Of a stretch of DNA of 64,000 bases, positions 44,501-54,199 are shown piece after piece (within the stretch, counting starts at the first letter, position 1; each line of letters begins with the position of its first letter). Origin of the DNA: Thereva unica. Taxonomy: Eukaryota > Arthropoda > Insecta > Diptera > Therevidae. A program made the position numbers and the translations under genes. Where the stretch lies: contig OX465283.1 in NCBI GenBank assembly GCA_949987705.1, positions 3,576,207 to 3,640,206 of the forward strand, in the 5' to 3' direction. Below the pieces are notes generated by a model. It had not been told where the DNA came from, did no database searches, and was given only the letters and a program-made list of their open reading frames with translations.

Positions 44501-45090
44501 TGGCGGTGCAGAAGAAGATGTCAGTTCCAGAATAAATAAAGCACGAGGCGCATATGCATGCCTGTTCCGCATATGGAAATCAACGGAGATCTCAACTAAC
44601 ACCAAATTGCGGCCGTTCAACTCCAACGTTAAGGCAGTACTTTTGTACGGTTGCGAAACATGGAAAGTCACCCAATTCATCACAGGGCGCCTACAAATCT
44701 TCATCAACAGATGCCTGCGTCGTATCCTAAAAACCCGCTGGCAGGATAGAATTTCAAACGAAGAACTATGGCGCCGTGCCGGCCAAGAAAGGATAGACGA
44801 CCAAATCAGTCGAAGGAAATGGAATTGGGTTGGGCACACCTTGCGACGTGAAAACGAAAATCTAGCCAAACAGGCCCTCGACTGGAATCCGCAAGGATCC
44901 CGTCGAATCGGAAGACCTAGAACAACGTGGAGGAGAACCCTACTAGCAGAAGCCGCAACAACTGGGAGATCCTGGTCGGAGCTGAGAGCTGTCGCGCAAA
45001 ACAGAGTCCGCTGGAGGGCAACTGTTTCCGCCCTATGTCCCATGAGGGATTTAAGGAGCGCAATGTAATGTATGTGGTGAAGACTGCTGC
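41600..45090 (+). pseudogene. Nearly full-length RTE-like retrotransposon
   Basis: Single endonuclease-RT reading. Endonuclease: NVRTMLAEGRLDEVLNEM (42172), VQCYAPTEDDEDD, DIIVLMGELNAQIGRD (42541-42590), WVSPDGRTRNQIDHVAV (42738-42788), GADTGSDHHLVVA. RT: AMANGKAAGKDGIPPELL (43578), DNWRGICLLSTVGKI, AGFRKGRSCIDHI, YLAFVDYEKAFHSV (motif A), SSGVRQGCLL (motif B), LDYADDICLLAH (motif C, 44277-44305, catalytic DD intact), GLRLNPTKTKEM, CYLGSIITENGG, RRKWNWVGHTLRR and GRPRTTWRR near the end. Defects: frameshifts in the endonuclease (about 42230-42400, 42640, 42999), stops at 43356 and 44172. So it is a fairly young but inactive copy. Fragments of the same family: 7520-7757 and 11168-11236. Confidence 0.85.
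41848..42075. repeat. 29-bp perfect inverted repeat in the RTE 5' region
   Basis: 41848-41876 (TAGAGGTCCCGCCAAAAGAG...) is the exact reverse complement of 42047-42075, with a 170-bp loop. It lies just upstream of the endonuclease start. It could form a large stem-loop in the RNA or mark an inversion/insertion at the element's 5' end. Confidence 0.85.
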
Positions 45091-45094
45091 CAAG

Positions 45095-45690
45095 ATAGGC
45101 CTATTGTGTACTAGACTCGACTTAGATGTTTCCTGATCAAAAATGCTTGGAAACAAGGCAGATGCGATCATTGGACTTTTGCTTGCTTCAACTTTTACCC
45201 GAAGGAGAGTCATAGGTCAATACAAAGTAAAAGTAAAGTACTGATCGTAATCTGCCACTTGACCTTCGGCCTTCGTTTGGACGTCTAATGTCAGTAACCC
45301 TTTTAAACCCCTTTCTGCATTAGAAATGACTTTTTACTCTAAATATCAAAAAGCAATGGTAATCACTGCCAAAAACTTGAAGAGCCTGAAATTGAAAAGA
45401 GAGGACTTATGTTGTCAGTAACCAAAACATGCAAAGGGCATAGCCTGACCTTATCAACCAAAGTAGGTATTGGGTCACTTTAGCCTGGTAATATTCTGAA
45501 TAAGCTCTATGCTTAGAAATTAAGATAAAAAAATATGAGTGTGCTTAAGACCACACTTTAGAAGTCAAAGTTCTAAAATATTAACCAACTAGCAATATGC
45601 AAAAGAAATAGTCGAAGGTCTGTCGGAGAAAAAGTACACTGTCAGAAAAGCCAAGCCAACGACTGATGCAGGAAGTATAGTGACGAGCCT
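45095..45690. other. Non-coding stretch with one repeat copy
   Basis: Apart from the inverted ~145-bp repeat core at 45460-45490, nothing recognised. Confidence 0.45.
45458..45495 (-). repeat. Dispersed ~145-bp repeat core, inverted
   Basis: AAAGTAGGTATTGGGTCACT then TTAGCCTGG is the reverse complement of CCAGGCT..A..GACGCAATACCTACTTT. Only the core is recognisable. Confidence 0.5.
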
Positions 45691-46080
45691 TCTGTTTTGA
45701 AACTAGTACATACATTCCTACTTCTCTACCGCAGGCTAGCGGTCAACTCCGGACATAGCCTGTCTCACCCTAATGGTCGTATTACAAGACGAGCCGTTAC
45801 CAAGAACTACTACTGCCCATCGAAGCCTTTAATTTTTCAAGAAATAGTATACAACACACCCAATTCCAGACATCTCAGCTTCAACAGTAGCAAAAAGATT
45901 GGTCAATGAATTTGTCCCTCGTTTTGGCATACCTGTTGAAGTCTCAACTGATTAAGCTACACAATTCGAATTAAAACTGTTTCATGAAGTTGCCAAACTG
46001 CGCGGTGCTTGTAGAATCAGGACAGCCGGACTTTTGCTTGTCAAAGAGTTTCACAGGCAGCTTAAAGTAGCCTGAATGAC
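45690..46080 (+). pseudogene. Ty3/gypsy integrase relic
   Basis: Reads HSLSHPNGRITRRAVTKNYY (His pair of the HHCC zinc region and following helix, 45755-45815), then after loss of the Cys pair and first catalytic Asp, LVNEFVPRFGIPVEVSTD (second catalytic Asp block, 45898-45951), ATQFELKLFHEVAKLRGA, RIRT and FHRQLKVA (third catalytic residue region). The order matches gypsy integrase with about 100 residues deleted. Stops interrupt it. It continues logically from the type of sequence seen at the end of the pol relic at 29765-30440. Confidence 0.75.
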
Positions 46081-46230
46081 ACAGTGTGTGGTGAGGGGAA
46101 TTACGCAGATTTGGCTCAAACATCAATTGAATAGGTAGTCTTTATTAACGTGTTAACAGTATTAAGCCCAAATCAAAAATCCAATCAATGATATTTCACA
46201 TAGAAGTACTGCCTAGCCAAACCGGTGTTT

Positions 46231-47830
46231 ATCTTCTTCTTCTTTGTTTCATTAGCTAGCGGTCCGAGCAGGACTTCCCTGCAACGGATACACTGCTGAC
46301 GGTGTCGCTGGGTCTAGAACTCTATTCATGATTCGTTTCCATTCTCGATTCTTAAAATTGCCCTCGATCTTCTGCTGCAAGATTTTATTCAGTGCAGATC
46401 GTTGAATTCTCCAGTCGGCGGGACGGTCTCGCCAGAGAAGAAGTTTACTTGGCAAGGGGTTATCATCCATTCGGCAAACATGTCCAGACCGCCGTTGTCG
46501 ACGTTTTTGTATTTCTTCTTCGATCAGTGTCTGTTGATTGTATTTTTGACTAACTGTCTCGTTTCGAAGGCGATCGCGGGGACACAGACACTGATAATCT
46601 GTCTCGAGCATCGCATTTGGCAGACGTCGAGCTTGTTGACGTCCATAAAGAATAATCGCAAGGATCAACGTTCGGTAAAGGCGTACTTTCGTTTTCATGG
46701 CGAATGTTGCTGTTGCCTGACCGATGCGGCTGTGAACGTCGGCCGTCGATGCTACTTTCTTGTCCGATGATCCAAAATATTTGAACATCGGAACCTGTTG
46801 GATTTGGGTTCCATCGAGGTGAACACTGGCTCTCGATCTGTCCGTTGTGAGCACTTTGGTCTTCTCCGCATTGATTTTTAGACCGTATGACTGGGTGATG
46901 CAAAAAATGTATAAAATGTCCGTTGTTTCGGCATCCGTATCGGAGAATACGGCGCTGCTGTCGGCGCACATTAAGTCGGTCACGAAGTTGTTGCCTTCGT
47001 ATCACACCCTGCGTCTCCCATCGAATGCTTTACGCATAATCGCGCCGATCACAACGCTGAAGAGAAGTGGCGAAGCGAGGTCTCCATGTCGGACACTTGT
47101 TTTAATCGAGAATTCCTCGGATAAGTCGCTTCGAATACGAACACTGCTACCGTACGACGTTTGGAGAAGTTGAATGATTTTCAATGGCACATGGTTTCCA
47201 AGGCACTACACAAGCTGTTCCAATCGATACAATCGAATGCGGATTTAAAATCGATGAAAACTGCGACACTTCGTTTGCCGCAACGAATTCTATCTTTCAC
47301 AAGCTGACGAAGAGCAAATATTTGATCAATGCATCCTCGATGTGGTTTGAATTCCGCTCTTTCCGCAAACAAGCTTGATGTGTCTCGCCTCGATTGTATG
47401 ATTTTCTGTAGCCTCGATTGTATGATTTTCGTAAATACTTTGCCGACGGTCGAAAGGAAGCTAATACCACGATAATTCTTGCATTCTCGACTGTCGCCTT
47501 TCATCAAAATTGGCACAACGATCGCTTTCTTCCACGCCGAGGAGAAACGATCCGATTGCAATATGTGTGTAATGAAGACGTGGAGTGGTTGTGATAAGAC
47601 ATCACCTCCGCCTTTGATCATCTCGGCAGTTACTTGGTCTATTGCCGGTGCTTTTCTATTTTTCAGCGATATTATTGATGTCTTCACCTCGATACTTTCG
47701 GTTAGGTATCGAGAAACTGATTCGTCGGCTGTTCAATAATCTGTGGTTCGGGTGGTGGACGTTCTAGTGTGATGTCCTGTTCGTTCATTCCACGCTGCGA
47801 ATTGAATTTCCATTTTCGGTATGACTAATT
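46231..47830 (-). pseudogene. RTE-like retrotransposon, second family, (AAG)n-tailed
   Basis: Minus strand: QRGMNEQDITLERPPPEP, SLKNRKAPAIDQVTAEMI, CKNYRGISFLSTVGKVFTKI, FKPHRGCIDQIFALRQLV, VAVFIDFKSAFDCIDW (motif A), SVRHGDLASPLLF (altered motif B), DLMCADSSAVFSDT (motif C: the catalytic DD is DS here), GLKINAEKTKVLTTD, HVCRMDDNPLPSKLLLWRD and a final PARTAS before the stop. The 3' end is followed by CAAAGAAGAAGAAG (minus strand, 46231-46245). Endonuclease is absent (5' truncated near 47830). Frameshifts and the active-site change make it dead. Sister copies: 55775-56053 and 63437-64000. Confidence 0.8.
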
Positions 47831-48029
47831 TGGGTCTATGAACAACTTGAGAGGAATATTAAACCCAATTCTAGAATCAAGTCCGTGTATTTTCAAACTG
47901 AATAAGAAGTATTTGGCTTAGAAAACGACATCAGAAGAGAATCCCTTAACCCTTAACTGAAATTTAACCAATGGCTTCTCCAAAAATTTTGATCTTTTTC
48001 TCACAAGTAACAAACACATTACGAAACAA

Positions 48030-48070
48030 TTAGCTGCCAGGCCAAACTGACGCAATACCTACTTTACTGT
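48030..48070 (+). repeat. Dispersed ~145-bp repeat core
   Basis: GCCAGGCCAAACTGACGCAA then TACCTACTTTACTG (48034-48067). Confidence 0.5.
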
Positions 48071-48079
48071 AGATGTCCT

Positions 48080-49795
48080 AGTAGCAAATGGAGGCATTTA
48101 GTAAACGACTTTCACACTTATTTAGTAATTCTCTTGGAAGTTGGACCATAGCTTTGTCATAATTAAAGCGAAATAATATAACATCAAAGTCTGGAAGGAC
48201 AAGGAAACCATCATAGAACTGACAGACAACTTGAGAGCAAGAATGATTGCAAATCTACAATGCAGCGACGTCAAGTCCATTCTCAAGACGCAAAAGAAGT
48301 GCTGGGGTTAGAAAAGAGCATCAGGAGAGAATTTATCCTGTATGAAACTTGGCGGGTATGGGGAGACCTGAAATTCAACCAAAGGCTCCTCCCACAATTT
48401 GTATCAAGTATCAAGTATGTTTCCAAACTAATACCCATAAGTTCTCAACTATAATTATCAATCTCAAGTATCCCAAGCAACTTTAATCCAATTATTGTAG
48501 AAGAAATATTCAACAAAAAAAAACGCACACCCACACAAACACAAAAGCATGTCCTTTAGAAGTTCGGATTCAGTTATTAAGCTTTTAAGAGAGTAATTAG
48601 TCCCATTCCCGCACAAGGACTAACTTTTAATTCAGTGGTGTCTAGTTTGACAAAACTTTCTTAAAAGTTTAAAACGAAACTGTTAAAAAGCAGATTGTCC
48701 TCTCTCTCCCTCTGTCTGCTGGCCGTTCCCCTGGTGATTGTTCACGTACATAGAAGAAAAGCTTTAAATTAACAACAACAACAGAAAAAAGTTTCCACTA
48801 CCAACAGAAGGAAAATAATAAACTTCTTAAAAACAATCTTTAAGAAAAAAAAACGAAACCGGCAAAAATCTAAGTGAATCAATCGACTTGTATTAAATAT
48901 GAAAATTGTCCTTTTTTAATCTCGCGGCTGTCCAAAAAAAAAAAGAACAGAAAGGACATCAGGACGAAATCTTAAAATTTTCAAAACTTTTTCTTTTTGT
49001 GTTCCTTGGAAGAAGTTTTGCTTAAGTTGATGCTCTGCAGAGCACAACTGACATTCCTCCTTTCCGGGAATTAAAGTCCTTAAGAGCTCAAAACGTTTTC
49101 GTTCCTTTTTTGTCCTTGGGTTCTTCTCTTTTTCGTATTGAAAATGCCAAACGCTGTCTCTAGAGAAAGCAGGTGATTTAGTTTTGCAAACAGTCCTGAA
49201 AAATGTCTGCTGCTCTTCCCATCGATTTGAAAAAAAAAAATGGAATCTTTTTTGGGTATTCTGCATTCCTAGAGCACCGGGGGAACACACATAGACAAAT
49301 TTAATCGAAATAAGTTGAAAGGACATTCTCATATTCGATTTGCATTCGCTTCAGCGATTCCGAGACAAAATAATATCTCCAAAGGACTATTTACTGCTTT
49401 TTGTCCTTGCTCGCTTCTTATGCTTGGCATTTTTCACTTGTTTTTTTCCCTTCATTTTCAGGACTTGGCTTTCGTTTTTTGGGTGTCCTTTTACCAGCTG
49501 GTGCTAGTGTAGCAGTGTTGCGCTGCTCTTAAGGATGATATCCTTTTTTTTATATATATAAACTGCCTTCAATATTTTGCAGCTTAATAAAAAATTGAAA
49601 AGAAATTTGAATAATTGAGATGTTTATATTCAAGGGGAAAAAAAAGAAGAAGAAAGTTGATTTTTTTGGGAAGTTTGGTGTATTTTTAGTCATTTTTTTT
49701 CCATAAAATTTCAATTTTGTAAAAAGCATTGATCACCTGATTCCAATCAATTCATTATCCTTATACAGACCAGATATAACAAAAAAAAAACAACT
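48080..49795. other. A/T-rich non-coding stretch
   Basis: Many poly-A/T runs. Open frames up to about 138 codons (48916-49332, minus) are lysine/phenylalanine-rich from A/T bias and show no domain. Confidence 0.45.
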
Positions 49796-49799
49796 TCAG

Positions 49800-50190
49800 C
49801 TCCGATTACAATGCAATATGGTATATTCATTATACTGTTAGATTCATGGCGGCCGTCTCAAGAGGACGGATTATTGTTTTCTTCACGGAAGAAATTTTGC
49901 AATCAATTTTTACAATCCTTCCGGATATCCTATCATGCTGAAATTTTGCATACAGCTTTAGTTCCGATGACAATGCAATATGGTATACTTAATATACCTT
50001 TAGATCCATGGCGGCAGTTTCAGGAGGGCGGATTGAAATATTCTTCACAACGCCCTTCGACATGGGTATCAAATGAAAGGGTATGATAAGTAAAACACCA
50101 TTACCAATATAGTATACTCAATATATCGCTTGGTCCATGGCGCCAATCTCAAAAGGGCGGATTACCATTTTCTTCATGGGAATATGGAAT
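49800..50190 (+). repeat. Three-copy diverged tandem repeat
   Basis: Units start at about 49800, 49960 and 50095. Each contains AATGCAATATGGTATA (or variant), CATGGCGGC / CATGGCGCC, TCAAGAGGACGGATT (variants TCAGGAGGGCGGATT, TCAAAAGGGCGGATT) and a TTTTCTTCA word. Spacings of about 161 and 126 bp. Parent element unknown. Confidence 0.75.
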
Positions 50191-50767
50191 GGCGGCCAAA
50201 ATGTTACGCGGCGTGACGAAGACCAAATTTCAAGGAAGAAGGGCCACTCGCACTTTCTGATTAGTAAGAACGTGTTAAACGGTCGGTGCAGCGCCAGTGA
50301 GCCTGCGAATGTATTTGCGCTTAGGCGCTGGTGATCATAAAATTTTTTCGTGGAACCGTCCGCGGAACCCACTTTGGGAATCACTGGTATAGACCAAAGT
50401 AGGCGGGTGAAAACTTTCAGGGGTATGATTCAGAGAAAATTAGGTGGCGAGGAGGTGGTGTTGAGCGGGGAATCGAACCGTCACCTCCACTTGGTGCCTC
50501 CTGGATAACCTACTAACGGCGATAGTAGCGAGTGTGGGACGTTATATTCTCGCCTACCAGCGAAGGGCTAGCAACTCTTCCTGGCAATAACATTTTGCTA
50601 TGGAACCAACGTCAGGGCCTCGGACTGGACAGATTTCACGGAGACGACCCGGCAAACGTACCCAGGCTAACGATTTGAACTTATTTTCATTTAATGTAAG
50701 AACACTATACAACCAGGTAAGTTGAAAATCCTCCTAGATGGATTGACGAAATAGATAGTGGACATAG

Positions 50768-51137
50768 GCTAGTTTCACACGAGCCAGCAGCCAACCAACA
50801 AAAATCTGCTGTCATCATTTATTCCCTTTTGAAGTTCGATGAAAAGTCGCATGAGCTTTCACATGAGCCAAATTATCCAACCAACTGTACGTCAGAAAGC
50901 TTTAGCTTATTGTTGTTGTCTTTAATCTTAATTCTCCTTTGCGCTATTCCTCTCTCTTTTCTTCCAGACAGAAAAAACAACAACAACCACACAGCTGTCA
51001 AAAAGTTGACTCGAAAATCCAGTGAAAGAGTTGGTTCAAAAAATCTACCCACCCCTTCTTCGCTCTCATCCTCTTCGCTACAAAAGACCTTTTCAGTTGA
51101 TTTTTGTTGGTTGGCTGTTGGGCCGTGTGAAACTGGC
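50768..51137. mobile_element. MITE with ~39-bp terminal inverted repeats
   Basis: Left end GCTAGTTTCACACGAGCCAG and right end (reverse complement) GCCAGTTTCACACGGCCCAA, both continuing CAGCCAACCAACAAAAATC; about 39 bp with 4 mismatches. Flanked by a 5-bp direct repeat CATAG (50763-50767, 51138-51142). Taking out the element and one CATAG restores the endonuclease reading across the site (IVDI then ETIQEM). A degenerate internal copy of the terminal repeat lies at 50848-50885. No transposase; superfamily unknown. Confidence 0.85.
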
Positions 51138-51275
51138 CATAGAAACCATCCAGGAGATGATATGGATTGGACAGGGAATATTTGAAAAAAAGAACACATA
51201 ACATGTTTTATAGCTGCAAAGAAAGAGACCACCTATTAGGTACAGCATTCATTGTAATCAATCATTTATTCTGTA

Positions 51276-52505
51276 ATGGTGCCCATCTGCAAAAAACTTA
51301 TTTCTACAAACCAACATGGTTTCCTTCCAGCTCGTTCCACTACCACCAATCTCCTTGAATTCACTTCCCATGCTGTTGAAGGCTTCGTTTCCGGTTGCCA
51401 AACTGATTGTGTTTACACTGATTTCAGTAAGGCATTTGACAAGCTTTCCCACTCCATTATACTTTTCAAACTAAAAAAGTTAGGTTTCCCTGAAGCCCTT
51501 CTATTATGGTTCCAGTCCTACTTAGCTGACAGGACCTACCAAGTCCTTTTCCGTGGATCCAAATCCGCCACCATTGAGGCGTCATCCGGTGTCCCTCAAG
51601 GCAGTCATCTTGGCCCTATCCTCTTTATTCTTTCTATTGATGATATTGTTACCTTGCTAAGACACTGCAGAATCCTGATTTATGCTGATGACATCAAATT
51701 GTACCGTCACGTAAAGAGTATGGAGGACTGCAAACTTTTGCAAATCGACCTCGACACCTTTTACTCTTGGTGCGCTAACAACAACCTGGTTCTTAATATT
51801 AGTAAATGCGAAGTCATGACTTTTTGTAGGCGACGTGATCCTATAATTTACAACTACTCATTTTCTAGTGAGGGTGTCCCCCGTGTTAATTTTGTCAAAG
51901 ATCTCGGGATTAGATTTGACACCAAGCTGGACTTTGCTTCTCATATCAACTATATTTCTACCAAGAGCAGCTTAGTCTTGGGTTTTATAAAAAGGTGGTC
52001 CAAAGAATTTAATAGCACCCTGATCACTAAACACCTCTACATCTCCCTTGTCAGACCTTTACTTGAATATGCGTCCCAGGTTTGGTCTCCTTACTATTCT
52101 TCGCATGTTGGAAAAATTGAGTCGGTTCAACGTAGGTTCGTTCGATTCGCATTGAATCACCTTCCCTGGGAAGACCCTTTAATTCTTCCACCATATGAAT
52201 ACCGACTTAAGTTACTCAAATTAAACACTCTCCACAAGCGTCGTGAGGTGGCCGATGTTGTTTTCGTCCACCAGCTTCTTAATGGACGTGTCGACTCAGG
52301 TTTTCTAAGGCGCCGTGCGTCGTTTAGAGAGAGCCGATACAATCTGAGAGGACCACCGCTCTTACACATCAACTCCTCTAACACCAATTATGGCCGATTT
52401 GAGCCTGTTAATCGCATGTTCATTAATGTAAATAAAAATATTAATGTTTTTAGCGTGAGCACTAACAAAGACCTGCTTAAAAGGAGGCTATTTGTTGTCT
52501 CATGA
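51276..52505 (+). CDS. Reverse transcriptase, Jockey/CR1-group LINE (open, 409 codons)
   Basis: Uninterrupted frame ending in a stop at 52503. RT motifs in order: QHGFLPARSTTTNLLEF (about residues 13-29), VYTDFSKAFDKLSHS (motif A, Asp present), ASSGVPQGSHLGPILF (motif B), ILIYADDIKLYRHV (motif C, both Asp present, about residue 136), NNNLVLNISKCEVMTF (motif D), VKDLGIRFDTKLDF (motif E region) and the C-terminal LVRPLLEYASQVWSPYY, FVRFALNHLPW and RRREVADV-type thumb sequence. The protein polymerises DNA from element RNA at a nicked target. The first ATG lies inside the domain: the N-terminal RT part, the endonuclease and any ORF1 are missing because the copy is 5' truncated, so this is not a complete gene. 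The long open frame suggests a recent insertion. Clade assignment (Jockey versus CR1 group) is by eye. Confidence 0.85.
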   Translation: MVPICKKLISTNQHGFLPARSTTTNLLEFTSHAVEGFVSGCQTDCVYTDFSKAFDKLSHSIILFKLKKLGFPEALLLWFQSYLADRTYQVLFRGSKSATIEASSGVPQGSHLGPILFILSIDDIVTLLRHCRILIYADDIKLYRHVKSMEDCKLLQIDLDTFYSWCANNNLVLNISKCEVMTFCRRRDPIIYNYSFSSEGVPRVNFVKDLGIRFDTKLDFASHINYISTKSSLVLGFIKRWSKEFNSTLITKHLYISLVRPLLEYASQVWSPYYSSHVGKIESVQRRFVRFALNHLPWEDPLILPPYEYRLKLLKLNTLHKRREVADVVFVHQLLNGRVDSGFLRRRASFRESRYNLRGPPLLHINSSNTNYGRFEPVNRMFINVNKNINVFSVSTNKDLLKRRLFVVS

Positions 52506-52609
52506 CTGTTTATGTGTTCGCATGCAATTTTTATTGGTACTTAATCTTTTATGTTTGCATGTCTCAGCTGAGCCACGGCAGTGGTAAATATTTCTCAGCC
52601 CTGCTGGGA

Positions 52610-52744
52610 AGTGCGCCTTCTGTGTTAGAAGGGAAACTCTATATATCTATATATATACATATTTATATATATATATATATGTATGTGTATGTATATATAG
52701 ATTTTCATGCTTAGTTGAAAAGTGCGCCTTCTGTGCTAGAAGGG
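52610..52744. repeat. Duplicated 24-bp 3' UTR word flanking a TA-rich run
   Basis: AGTGCGCCTTCTGTG(T/C)TAG + AAGGG occurs at 52610-52633 and 52721-52744 (one mismatch), with a (TA)n/(TATATG)n stretch between. The other copy of this LINE 3' end (62655-62680, inverted) has the word once, so the duplication is specific to this copy or subfamily. Confidence 0.8.
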
Positions 52745-53000
52745 TTAACTCTTGAATAATAATAAAGGAAATAAAGCACCTCGTCGTAGGGTTGGAAGCC
52801 ATAGATGAAAGAATGTGCAAGATTCGTTTACGGGGAAAATTCTTCAATTATTCAATAATAAATGTAAATGCTCCTACCGAAGAGAATACGGAAAAGGAAA
52901 AGGAGATGTTTTGTGACTCTTTAGAGAGAGTATACAGAAGCTGTCCTCGTCATGACATAAAGATAGTCATTGGAGACGCCAATGCAAAAATAGGACGAAG

Positions 53001-53812
53001 TACTGTCTGATCTCCAACAAAAATTGTACCGACCTTCCTCCTATCTCAGTGGATAAAGAGAATCTAACGGCTGACTCAACTCTCAACATCCTAGGGTTAA
53101 CTTTGACAGAGCATCTGCGATGGAATGATCACATATTCCAAATCGCCAAACAAGCCTCCCAATGCCTTGGATTTCTCAAGAGATGCAAGTTCCTCCTCCA
53201 GCCAGCCGCATTGGCTACAATATACAAATCCTACATTCGGCCGCGCCTCGAATACAACTCGTATATCTGGGCAGGCGCCCCAAAAACCACCTTGGCTTGT
53301 CTCGACAAGGTGCAAAATCGTGCCCTCAAACTCATTGGCGATGGCTCCTTTCGCGCCTCCATAGACACCTTAAGCCACCGTAGGAACGTAGCTGCCCTCT
53401 CCATACTGCATCGCTATTACCATGGCGACTGTTCCACTGAAATTCAGGACCTCCTGCCTGCACTGCAATACTTTTCCTGCAACACAAGACTAGCCCACTC
53501 GGCTTACCCCCCATACCCTACAGCCCCCCCGTTCACGCACAATGCGGTTTAGAAGTTCGTTTATGAATAGAACAACTCGACTATGGAATAATCTCCCGCA
53601 GTCAGTATTTCCGAACTCGTACAACACCTTAGAGTTCAAACGTGAAGTTCATCGTCATTTTCTTCTACGCCCTCCAGACCCCCTCTAACCTTTCCTATTC
53701 TCCTCTATTCTTCAAACCAAGCTTACTACTAGACATTGCACCATGAACTGAACGACATGACGGACTGGTAGTATAAAGGATTACTCCTAAGCTTGGTTTT
53801 TTCATAAAAAAA
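53001..53812 (+). pseudogene. CR1-like LINE, 5'-truncated insertion in the RTE endonuclease
   Basis: Starts in the RT region after motif C and carries a 167-codon open frame (53049-53552): LNILGLTLTEHLRWNDHIF, QCLGFLKRCKFLLQPAALAT, YKSYIRPRLEYNSYIWAGAP, HRRNVAALSILHRYYHGDC, and then, after a frameshift, RSFMNRTTRLWNNLPQSVFP. The 3' UTR ends in AAGCTTGGTTTTTTCAT + A9. Flanks AGGACGAAG (52992-53000) and GGGACAAGAAG (53813-53823) look like a slightly diverged target duplication. No catalytic RT residues remain. Confidence 0.8.
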
Positions 53813-54199
53813 GGGACAAGAAGCCACGTTTTAGGCGACAATCGGAAAGTTTAGTTTACAAGAAGACCAAATTGATAATGGATTAAGACTATGACAACTT
53901 TATCATGGCGCAAAATATGATCATATCCAGCACCAAATTCCAGCATCAGGATATTCAAAAAGCAACTTGGAAGTCCCCAGATGGTGTAACCAACAGCGCA
54001 ATTGATCATGTCCTTATAGACGCACGCCACTAATCCAATGTGCTGGCCGCGGCGCAAGTATAGACTCTGACCAGTTTTCTCCAGTACAAAATTTTCCTCC
54101 CTCGAAAAATGTAAGAAATGTCTCTCCAATTCGTGCTTACAATACCTACCTCGCCGCAGTTCAAATTGGATATTTTACTGCCGCAAGAAAGTAAGAAAT

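Larger units (their letters stand above)
51258..52765 (+). mobile_element. 5'-truncated LINE inserted in the RTE endonuclease
   Basis: Begins within the RT finger region (about 51258-51263, junction blurred by shared ATCAAT bases) and ends in an AATAATAATAAAG tail (52756-52766). It splits the host endonuclease between FIVIN and EIKHLVVG. The 3' UTR (52506-52765) includes CTCAGCTGAGCCACGGCAGT and a duplicated 24-bp word around a TA-rich run. Another 3' end of this family lies at 62631-62912 on the minus strand. Confidence 0.8.
50400..54195 (+). pseudogene. RTE-like endonuclease split by three nested insertions
   Basis: Host pieces in order: 5' UTR and endonuclease start 50400-50767 (NVRTLYNQ, LLDGLTK*IVDI), 51138-51260 (ETIQEMIWIGQGIFEKK and KERDHLLGTAFIVIN), 52766-53000 (EIKHLVVGLEAIDERMCKIR, IINVNAPTEENTEKE, DIKIVIGDANAKIGR), and 53813-54195 (ATIGKFSLQEDQ, AQNMIISSTKFQHQD, WKSPDGVTNSAIDHVLID, GASIDSDQF, then RAYNTYLAAVQIGYF). 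When the inserts are ignored the blocks follow the RTE endonuclease order exactly. No RT part of this host element was found. Inserts: 50768-51137, about 51260-52765 and 53001-53812. Confidence 0.8.

Noticed and set aside
44474..45043. 189-codon open frame on the minus strand
   Set aside because: Antisense shadow of the RTE RT C-terminus; the same shadow recurs at 7568-7756 because the sequence is repeated.
48916..49332. 138-codon minus-strand open frame
   Set aside because: A/T-rich Lys/Phe/Arg composition and no domain; surrounded by homopolymers.
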